A stretch of 64,000 bases of DNA from assembly GCA_019914945.1 (NCBI GenBank), contig CM034103.1, positions 9,486,001 through 9,550,000 of the forward strand. The letters run 5' to 3'. Source of the stretch: Typha latifolia (Eukaryota > Streptophyta > Magnoliopsida > Poales > Typhaceae). The position numbers and the translations under genes were made by a program. Positions 55,417-64,000 of this stretch are shown in pieces (within the stretch, counting starts at the first letter, position 1; each line of letters begins with the position of its first letter). Under the pieces are notes generated by a model, which was not told the DNA's origin, did no database searches, and was given only the letters and a program-made list of their open reading frames with translations.

Positions 55417-56019
55417 GATACTTTATACTATGTTTGGTCCACCGTCTTCTTTAAATTTCATCTTTTGTTCAAGATAATGCTAGGTTCCTCCACAGGATAT
55501 CAAATGAGTCTTTATATATGCTTCTGAGACCTCTACAGGGAACTTTTCAGAGAATTTAAGATATATTCTCTGCTATGTGTGTGCATACATACATTGGGGT
55601 TTTAAAAGAAGAAATTAATAAAGGCAAATAGGAGGTATAGGATATATTTAGGTGGCCTAGTGCGAGATCTGCACATCCTTGTACTAAACAGAATAAGATA
55701 CCATGCGTTCTCAGATCGAAGATAATGTTTATCTCAACTATATATGATAGAGATAAGAAGATATTCCCCAAGATCAGCCCCACCATGTTTACAGGTATTG
55801 CTTCCTCATGAAATCGTAGTAAATTAGTATGTTAGCATGAGATATAGAAGATTTGATATATATGATAAACATAATGCAGCTATTAATACAATAGTGCAAA
55901 AATACTCACAACAGTAATTCATCTAGATAAAATCAGTTATAATTGTTAGGTTTAATTATATTTATACCCTCTGAATTATGACCTAATATCGTAATGAAGA
56001 AGAAGACATCTTTTATTCT

Positions 56020-56600
56020 TGCACATGTTAGTCGTTTGAGCATATTCATGGAAACACCAACAATATGTCATCAAAAGGCTAGGAAAAGAATTTTGAGCTA
56101 CATTAATGGTACCTTGGATTAAAGTATTACTTACAAAAGTACTAACAATTCATAGTTAGTTGACTATTGTGATAGTAATTGGGGTAAAAGCGTCGACTAT
56201 AGCAAGAGTACTTTCAATTATATTACAATGTCGGCTCTGGTGCAATTTCATGGTCTTCAAAGAAGTAAGATGTTGTTCTCTCTACTACGGAAGCGGATTA
56301 TGTTTCTCTATTATTAGTAAGTTGTCAATCATTGTGGCTAAGGTGAGTTTTGAAAGAACTCAAGCATCTAAGGAAAAGGCACAAATTTATTTTGTGATAA
56401 CAAATCAACAATTGCACTCATAAAGAATCTGATCTTCCATAGTAGAAGCTAGCATATTCGAGTTAGACATCATTTCATTTGATATTTGGTGAAAGATTGT
56501 AAAATCGAGGTCTAGTATTGTAAGATTCAAGATCAATTAGTAGACATATTCACTAAATTAAGGTCCCAAGATGGATACCTTCATCAAATTGAAGAAGGTT
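56020..56600 (+). pseudogene. Ty1/copia pol C-terminus (RT end and RNase H)
   Basis: Across three frames the + strand gives FMETPTICHQKARKRI, YINGTLD (about 56043-56120), then VDYCDSNWG and VDYSKST (about 56160-56215). Next comes TTEADYVSLLLVSCQSLWLR near 56290-56345, then FCDNKST (about 56390-56410) and VDIFTK (about 56535-56560). This is the normal end of a copia polyprotein. Several small insertions and stops separate the blocks. The 3' LTR follows. Confidence 0.82.
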
Positions 56601-56631
56601 AGGGTGTAAATAGTCTAGTTTAAGTGGAGAA

Positions 56632-56995
56632 TATTAGATATTAAGCTTGCTCATTTAACTGTCAATTAGATTAATTAGCTTGTATAGAATTCACGAATAT
56701 CGGTGCTTTAGTTTTGAGATAACTTTGAGTCTTCTTTATGCCTTTAAATTATAGTAACTTTTTGGGTCCTCTAAATGTTGAAAATCTAAGAGTTATATAG
56801 TATATCCAAGAGTCATGTAGTATAATTAAGAGTTATGTAGTATAACTAAGAGTCATATAAGCCACTATATATATGTAGTCTTATCCTATGTAATGACAAG
56901 TAAGTGAAATAAGAAAATTTAAAGTTTTTATCCACTTATCTTATGTTAAGTATCAAGAGAATAATCTTCTTTTCTTAAATTTTCTACCACCTTCT
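56632..56995 (+). mobile_element. Copia 3' LTR remnant
   Basis: A purine-rich AAGTGGAGAA tract (56620-56630) follows the RNase H, then TATTAGATATTAAGC, a decayed version of the usual TGTTAGAxA LTR start. It includes three to four 20-bp repeats of AAGAGTTATGTAGTATAACT (56788-56860). The right end near 56995 (CTCTAGCA) is tentative. Confidence 0.6.
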
Positions 56996-58448
56996 CTAGC
57001 ATGACAACTATGCCTCTAAAATGGAAAAAAAGAACTTTATTATATAATCAAAATAGGCTTCATTTTTTTTCTTCCTCCACATCCTTAAAACTAAAAATAT
57101 AATCTTTCTTCCTCCTCAACCCAACCAAAACTCAAACCCTTGTTCTTCCTTAACCCCAAAAGGAGGCTAGAACACTAGGACATTTAAACAAGATTTGGTT
57201 GTTCAAACGATCTTTTCCTAAGGTAAAGATGTCCAAAAGATTAATTTTCTCTGGAATGTCGTTGGATCATCTGCACAACGGAGGATATAATATTCAGGTA
57301 TTCAAATGATATTTGGGTCATTCGAGCGCAGCAACAAAAGTTGCACTTTTTCAGTCTAGTTAGTTTTCAAAATAGGATTTGTTACGACCTAAGTTTCTGG
57401 ATTATAAAGGGAGGTCTTGAGGGAAATAGGGCACTACTCCGAGACGCTATTAGATAATTAGTGGACATTGAGAGAGGATTTGGGGAGAGTGGAATAGTGA
57501 GGTCTACTTAATTTTCACATCATGATAGATTTCTACAATTTCGGAGATTGCTTGTGTTACTTGCCTCGAGAATTAGAAAGGTAGGCCTTCAATCTTGAGA
57601 ATTATTAAGGTTAGATACCAAGTATGAAAAGCACTGTACTTATAGGAATCAAACAAATCACTTCAGAGATGATTGTGAATAACAAGAGATAACTTATTAA
57701 GTGTTTTATAACCGCTGATTATTATCGTGTTTGGTTTGATCTCAGAGAGGGAATTCATGATTATTTTACCCTTCTTTGATAAAGGGTATTTTCATATAAA
57801 AATTATTATATTTGCATGTGCTCTTGTGTATTGTATTTAATTACTATTCGTGGATCTTATTGAAATGTATTTTCTTGTAAGGAATTAATTTTTTGTTCTG
57901 CATCCAGTGCCTTGTCTTGGTTCCAGTTAATGGCATAAGTGGAGAGAAAGAGAAAGAGCTGGTTTATGGGTAGTTGAGCTGCAAGTGGGCAATGTTAAGC
58001 ATTTGGTTGCCCGAATCAAAGTCAGGAAATTGTTAAAATTTCTCACAGTTTAATGCATCCCTCTCACCCTTTAATTTGGTAAGATCTGACGTTATAACTC
58101 TTGAGGCAGATGACATCAGTCGAATCATCTGATTAATATGTTAACAGAAAATAATATTATAGTGAGATAATTAAGTTATACAATTAGTATGACATGACAT
58201 CACCACTTTAATTGGAATTACGAGGGTTTACTTCGCTAAACAAAAGAGCTGTCCCCGGTGGTCTGATATATTAATGCATTCATTAATTGTACAAGGAGAT
58301 TCTAATAACTCCAATTTGTTTTTAAGAGCTTAGGTTGATCTGTTACATCTGGTGGATTATTTGGCCATTATCACATATCAACTCTTTTAATCCCATTTGA
58401 AATATATACCGGTAATGAACTACATATACTTGGTAAGCAGTAATAATA

Positions 58449-58488
<40 letters not shown>

Positions 58489-60223
58489 CTTAATTTATAC
58501 ATAAATTGTAGATAAGAGCATATTCATCTATTACAGGAGATCACGGGTTAAAGTGTTTGCGCATGTGTGTGCATGTTTTGGTCTTTTGTGATTTGAAATA
58601 TTTGTGGTCCATTTTTTTGGGACAGTTAGTCCATATGTTTAAATTAAATCGGAGAGAGCTAACCCCTGTATCAATCAGCCTGTTTCAAATATCGGTGTCA
58701 TGCAAAACACTAACAGCTTGCATCTAAAAATCTATTATATGTTTTCTCTTCCTTAATACAAATCTTTTTCCCTCTTATGACCAAATAAGTGCAAGAAAGT
58801 GCTATTTTTGAGAATAAACTATTAACACAACGTGAACTCAACTTGGATAATTAATTTACTTAAGTTTTAAAATAGTAATCTTGTATTATACTAACAGTCG
58901 ATTAATCATCTCGTCCGTTGAAACTTCAACGTCGCCAACTTGTATTTTCAATGCTGACTCCCCGACCCAGATAGGGCTGCCAACATCATTGTCTTTCGAG
59001 TAACATTATGGCTAATATAGTTTTTCACCAATATGGCAGCAAAAAGACTTGTAAACGATAACATAGTCATAAAAATCAAATGTTGATTCATCTCATTATC
59101 AACTATTTGGGAACAAGTAATGAGAAAATTCCATTGGTGTACCTAAATATTTGACAAGCCCTATATATTACTAAAACAAAATGGTTAGAATTTTTTTCTT
59201 TCTTGAACAGATCATAAGTTTATATATTAATTATAAACAAGACAAAATAGTTGTTAGTCTTTTCAATATATAAGTTAAACAATTAAGTCAACAGTACTAT
59301 TAAAAAATGGGTCATAATGAGTTAAAATCCTGTGCGTAATAGCATTCCGTAAAAAGTTCACTAAATATCAATTGCAACATAGACTTTAAATCCATAACTT
59401 CTATCATGACCAGTAAAACATGACCATTACGCTATTATAGACTCGTCTAGAAGTGGTTAGAAGTTGTTAGTCTCTTCTTAACTTGTTATTATTATTAAAT
59501 TAAATGGTAGGATGAGCATCCATCTCATTCAAATGGCCCTTTGGCATCCCAATTCATGAAGAGACAGAAGATATCTTCATATATTGCATGAGTTTCCTAT
59601 TTGACTCCATGTATGGTTAAAAAAAATATGTTCTTGAACATAGCTAATAGGGCAAATAAACTTCTTCTACGCGGTGACAGAGTAAGGTCAAGGCAATTGC
59701 CCCCAAGATGTAGGAATCTATAGTACACCTAACAAAAAGTTATGGCTCTGTCACTGCTACTAGTGGGCAGTATTCTAATCATCTACTATCTAAATTGAAT
59801 AAGTTCACATGTAAAAACTAATAGTGGTCCATATGTTCGATAGATGCGAGAGCTTAACGACTCTTTCCCATTTCTTGTTGTATAATCCCTGTTGCTAATA
59901 ACTATTAGTGACTTGACCATTTCCCGGTCTACTAATTATACTTCTTGATATGCGGATGCTCTACAGCTTCTCACACATCAGCTTAGATATTAATGGCAAT
60001 TCATACGGTACGTAATGAAATAAACAACTAGACCTCCATGGCTAGCTCATCACCAATCTATGGCATTAGATTTTTTTTCAAAAGCATAAATGAAGGCGGT
60101 ATATCCTGCATCCTAAGATAGGATATTCTAAGAAAAGCTTTAGCAATGAAGTTTTGCAAGGAGTAGTGCTAATAAGTTTCTATAGTGTCCTGGTTGTAAC
60201 TTTCACTCTGTACTTCCCTCTCT
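56996..60223. other. Intergenic and upstream region of the B3 gene
   Basis: No supported gene. 57170-58060 has the texture of another decayed retroelement (including GTTCAAACGATC-like words), but no domain or end was found. A (TA)n microsatellite lies at 58452-58486. The last kilobase is AT-rich upstream sequence of the B3 gene. Confidence 0.45.
58452..58486. repeat. (TA)n microsatellite
   Basis: An uninterrupted run of about seventeen TA units. Confidence 0.95.
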
Positions 60224-60232
60224 CTATATATA
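60224..60232 (+). promoter_or_regulatory. TATA box of the B3 gene
   Basis: CTATATATA lies about 90 bp upstream of the chosen ATG (60319). This makes the upstream in-frame ATG at 60154 lie outside the transcript. Confidence 0.6.
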
Positions 60233-60318
60233 TTCTATCTTATTGTGTACTTGACCCTAAAGTTTCTATAGTGCTAATAACTTTCACCAACCCTGCATCC
60301 TTCACAGGTGACAACCCC

Positions 60319-61017
60319 ATGGACCTCCAACTCGGAAGAACTCGTAGATACCACTCCAACTCCAACCTCCTTCTCCCTCCCATGGAGCGCGAACACATGT
60401 TCGACAAAGTCGTCACCCCAAGCGACGTCGGGAAGCTCAATCGTCTCGTGATCCCAAAGCAATACGCCGAGAAGTATTTCCCCCTCGACCCCTCCGTCGC
60501 CGACAAAGGAACCCAACTCACCTTCGAAGAAGAAGAACAACAACAGCAGCAAGTGTATGCCACCACCACCGGCGAGCAAAAGCAATGGCTGTTTCGTTAC
60601 TTGTACTGGAGCAGCAGCCAGAGCTACGTTATCACCAAGGGCTGGAGCCGCTTCGTCAAGGAGAAGCGCCTCGGCGCCGGCGACACCGTCTCCTTCTGCC
60701 GCAGCGCCGCAGGCCGCCTCTTCATCGGGTGGCGGCGCCGCTGCCTCCTGCCTGAGACGGCGGTGACGTACCCGTGCTTTGACTTCCGTGCCGCCGTTCC
60801 CATGCCGATGAAGCCGAAGCGTGTTCGGCTCTTCGGGGTGAATTTAGAGTGCTTTGAGCCCGCGGAGAGTGGTACTGTAAAGGTTCAAAAAGTGGTGGCC
60901 GTGTCGGCGACGTCGACACCGAAGTCGTCGGTTAGATGGTGGATTGGGAATCAGAATCCAGCTTTCGTTGGTTTAGGATTCGAGTACTTGGAGAAGCAGG
61001 AAGAGGGAAAGATATGA
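60319..61017 (+). CDS. RAV/NGATHA-type B3-domain transcriptional repressor
   Basis: A single-exon gene of 232 residues. The B3 DNA-binding domain spans about residues 26-142: [20 protein letters not shown], then [11 protein letters not shown], then [20 protein letters not shown], then [16 protein letters not shown] and LFIGWRRR. After a linker, residues 169-177 read VRLFGVNLE, the R/KLFGV repression motif typical of RAV and NGATHA proteins. No AP2 domain precedes B3, so it belongs to the B3-only NGA/NGAL branch. These are nuclear repressors in lateral-organ growth and related development, inferred here from family. The start at 60319 is chosen because the frame upstream (from 60154) overlaps the TATA box and is hydrophobic and unlike the family. 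Residues 70-78 are an acidic/Gln run (EEEEQQQQQ) inserted in a B3 loop. The GC-rich coding sequence contrasts with AT-rich flanks. No break is seen. Confidence 0.92.
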   Translation: MDLQLGRTRRYHSNSNLLLPPMEREHMFDKVVTPSDVGKLNRLVIPKQYAEKYFPLDPSVADKGTQLTFEEEEQQQQQVYATTTGEQKQWLFRYLYWSSSQSYVITKGWSRFVKEKRLGAGDTVSFCRSAAGRLFIGWRRRCLLPETAVTYPCFDFRAAVPMPMKPKRVRLFGVNLECFEPAESGTVKVQKVVAVSATSTPKSSVRWWIGNQNPAFVGLGFEYLEKQEEGKI

Positions 61018-63540
61018 TAAGATGATATCAAAAAAGTGGCATCCTTGGTTCACTCCATGCATGCGCCGTCCTTCTCCAAATACTTTCTTCATTATCTTTA
61101 CAATTTCTTTTCATTTTTTTGATTTAACCATAAGAGCATAGAAACAGAAACTAATATATATATATGAACATGGGGGTTCTGTATGATGTACTGGAACTAA
61201 TCCAGGAATCACTCTTTCCTACATATTATCAGCTATTTACTTGACTTATGTATCTATTTACTCATAAAATATGTGCACATATATTACTACGCTTACTATG
61301 TTGTTCAAGATACTGATACTTAATTTCTTGTAATTTATAAATACTTAATCGTTGTATGTATTCATGTTCTTGGGATTCATTTTTATGTTAGGTCATTTTC
61401 CTCCCTTTGTTGCAGATTACCTCTTGGCAGGTGATAGATCTGAGGAAAAGAGTCGAGGAGGATAGAGGTTTGGATTCCCTTTGTCCTCCTCTATTCTTAA
61501 ATCATTCTCAGGTTTTGTTTCGTGGTTGATCGATCCCTATTTCATTTAATGCCTCCTTAATGATCTTTTTCTCTTTCTTAAGGATATTTGATTGTTGCAA
61601 TTATGTCTCTTGATGATTGAAACAACTAAATAAGCACCAAGCTTAATAAGTTCATTTAAGAGCGATACAGTAGAGTAAGTGATCATTTAAGAGTCGTGAG
61701 CTAGGAAAGTGAAATGAAAGGCACCATATCCATTTATTTCTAGGGCATGCAGTGATGCAGATCATTTAATTCTATTATTTTGATGTAACTGAGGTCGGCA
61801 GCCCACCCTCTTTTTGACTATTCATATATTCACAATCAATAAATGAGAGGAGACTTGTAACAATGAGAAAAAAGTGCTCATGTGGTTAAAATGACTCATG
61901 TTGTATCTTGTGTGAGTGTTCTCGAATCTCTACAGATTAGTGCGCATCATTAAGTTTCCAAATTTCTCAAAAAATAAATGACATGAGACTTGAAAATGTT
62001 CATGTTTAAGAAGGACTTGGAAATGGTGCGAAAGTTTGATTTATTAGGATATGCACATTATCTAGCCGAATGAAAATTAAAGGAACTTTATAGACCTAGG
62101 CAAAGAGGATTAAAAGTGATAATATTTTTATCTTTTCTGCTGAGGTTCATCATTTATTCCTTCAAATTAGTTTTTTTTTTCTGTTTTATTTATGTTCTGC
62201 TCTGCAGAATTTGGAATTCGATTCCATTGTTTCAGGTATTTAGCTTGATTAGTTGAAGTTAGCATTTTATCAGTCTAGCTAGGTCAAGACTTCGTATGTT
62301 TAGAAAGATTTTTTATTTTATTTTGTAATATAGGTTTTGATCTTGTTTATCCTATAAATAGTGCTCTAGGCCCACAAGAATAAATAAAACTCAAGAATTT
62401 TTCTTACTTTTTTTAACTATTCTCTAATTTAAAGTCCAAGCCTTTGATGTAGACTTCACTAAAATTAATAGATTTAATTTAAAGGGTTTTCATTGGGTCT
62501 CTCATCTGCGAAGAGATGAACTCAAAAGTTTATTTCTTCTTCCTTGACTCTTTCTGCAAAGGATTTTTATTCTTAGAAAGATAATCAATTTTCTTTTTAA
62601 TGAATAAGTTGGAAAATATTACTTATTGTCAGGCAAATGATGAGGAGAAAGGAATTGATCACTTCTATGGAAAGCCTCCAAATTTCGATTGGATCATATA
62701 TATTTGTCTGTGATTATTACTTTTAATATGTAATTTTAAATAAGCCCTTCAGGTTATATCATAGGTATATATACATTTTGACATTATCATATGAGTTGCA
62801 TTGATTTTCCATTAACATGACATAATATAGAAGTTCTCCTTAGGTAGACGACAGTACGTATTACCTTTTTATCGTCTATAACGTAACTTCCAATCAGCAT
62901 ACAAGTTGTTTCGGTTAGTCTAGTTTTCTTTTTTTTTCTTCAGTTAGTTTAAATTATTTACAAATGACTATAGTGATCTATGAGCGGTCTATTGATTCTT
63001 TAATACTGACTTTAATATAACAATAAGAATATAATCATATAGGAAGAATATATCGCTTTATTGTAACCACGTCTATATATTTGCTAGCATTACATGTTTT
63101 TGTCCAATTTATTTTACATCCTGTGATATATTGTCAAAATGTGATGATTCTTTTCCCTCTCTTTGGTTCGAACTAAGAGAAGAAAGCGAACTACACCAAT
63201 ATGCAACACTCAGATGATGAGGAAAAGGGAATGACATAGAAAACTAGACGGTGTCCTTTTCTTTTCACTGAATACAAGGCCTTATAGTATTGAGAGGTCT
63301 CCAAATCTGAAAGAATCTCAAACAAGAACAAATACAGAATTAGAGAAGATCAAAGATTCCTACAAAGAGAGAGAAAGAAACTGTTTTCCCTTATAATATC
63401 ACCTAATCTCTTTCAGATTTCGATCCAAAGTCCGATCAAAAGTTTTTATGTAGACGTATAGAGTAAAAACACATGATTTTGGTAAGGCTTTTCAGGATCC
63501 TAATAGAGTAAAAGCAGCCTGATGTTCTTCTTGAAATTTG
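61018..63540. other. 3' flank of the B3 gene and intergenic DNA
   Basis: AT-rich. TTTGTTGCAG at about 61410-61419 and GGCAG|GTGATAG at about 61431 look like splice signals and could mark a 3' UTR exon, but nothing else supports it. No other gene or element is recognised. Confidence 0.4.
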
Positions 63541-63554
63541 TTTACTAACGATTT

Positions 63555-63680
63555 TCTTTTTCTTTTTCCTTCTCGATTGTAGCATATCTTCAACATATAT
63601 CCGATCCAGCAGTTCCTCTAGCTTCAAGCTATATCCATCAATATCAGGAATATCAACTTTTAAATCAACATCCTAGCATT
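63555..63680 (-). pseudogene. Possible Ty3/gypsy gag N-terminal fragment
   Basis: The minus strand reads DVDLKVDIPDIDGYSLKLEE and then LLDRIYVEDML. This resembles the gypsy gag start 'D-L-K-V-D-I-P-x-F-D-G...x-x-E-E-F-L-D-W-L-x-x-V-E'. It is a short piece with the conserved Trp lost and no other domain nearby. Confidence 0.45.
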
Positions 63681-64000
63681 GAGACTGTGATGATGACTAT
63701 GGGTAGGTCTTCTCCTCTAAGAAACATTAAGAATAAAGGAGATACTTTTCGTCGCATATATTGGCTTGTGTGCATGAGGATGAGGACAGGCAGAAGATAG
63801 GCTTATCTCCTTAACACCATTGATGTGGTCCAAGTCATCTAAAAGAGGTGACTAATAGATTCAAACTCTATATATCACATCTGCTCATCTCATTGATTAT
63901 AATTCTTATGCCAATCTCTCTCACGTAACATCTTTGTAATCCATTGCAAGGACCTTCCTATAATCCTATTTCTATATCTCTAGGTTAGAGATGCAAGACC
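63681..64000. other. Window end, nothing recognised
   Basis: If the fragment at 63555-63680 is real gag, this is its upstream side in minus sense. No LTR or primer site is visible before the window ends. Confidence 0.4.

Larger units (their letters stand above)
52478..56010. other. Intergenic, no gene recognised
   Basis: AT-rich DNA. It contains a 43-bp direct repeat (54012-54098), a short GC-rich island with a CACGTG word at about 54470-54720, and a (TA)n(GA)n microsatellite (55357-55414). None of the open frames resembles a known family. Confidence 0.5.

Noticed and set aside
56160..56423. 87-residue + strand open frame
   Set aside because: It overlaps the frameshifted copia RNase H and is not a separate gene.
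60154..60318. Upstream in-frame extension of the B3 gene (55 residues)
   Set aside because: It runs through the TATA box, is hydrophobic and unlike any B3 protein N-terminus. The ATG at 60319 fits the family better.
60240..60919. Minus-strand and alternate-frame open frames across the B3 gene
   Set aside because: Shadows of a GC-rich coding sequence, with low-complexity translations.

Overview
This window is nuclear DNA of a flowering plant. The evidence is a seven-exon MADS-box gene, a plant B3-domain gene, plant-type Ty3/gypsy and Ty1/copia retrotransposons with initiator tRNA-Met primer sites, a hAT transposon and LINE remnants. The contrast between AT-rich flanks and GC-rich first exons, and the SOC1 protein sequence, lean towards a monocot, but I cannot name a species.

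Only two host genes can be supported. The first is a SOC1/TM3-clade MADS-box gene on the + strand (11174-32432). Its seven exons were rebuilt from splice sites, phase and the K-box pattern, and encode 211 residues. Its first two introns are 8.6 and 11.5 kb and packed with transposons. The second is an intact RAV/NGATHA-type B3 repressor gene on the + strand (60319-61017, 232 aa).

Layout. 1-10.1 kb: a palindrome-rich LTR remnant (1.2-1.65 kb), a decayed minus-strand LINE (2.4-6.9 kb) and a copia fragment (6.96-7.4 kb). 10.1-11.17 kb: promoter and 5' UTR of the MADS gene. Intron 1: a hAT element with an 8-bp target duplication (14023-17323) and a solo LTR (17437-18227). Intron 2: a tandem duplication bounded by hAT-like ends, into which a deleted copia element (20497-22414), a Harbinger-type MITE (22758-23592), a hAT-like short element (25807-26946) and further retroelement pieces have gone. 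33.7-35.4 kb: a tandem array derived from an LTR. 35.5-52.5 kb: a nest of retroelements in which a Tekay-like LTR (D) holds chromovirus A (35938-51101). A in turn holds element C (36640-37760), solo LTR E (38477-41405) and chromovirus B (44389-49421), each with its own 5-bp target duplication. 52.5-60 kb: intergenic DNA with a copia RNase H and 3' LTR remnant. 61-64 kb: intergenic DNA with a possible gypsy gag fragment.

The two host genes are transcription factors in the same orientation but show no sign of joint control. The most unusual structures are in the retroelements: tandem copies of the tRNA primer site built into LTR ends (C and B), and clusters of the CpG-containing palindrome GTTCGAAC placed directly upstream of the TATA box in several LTRs.
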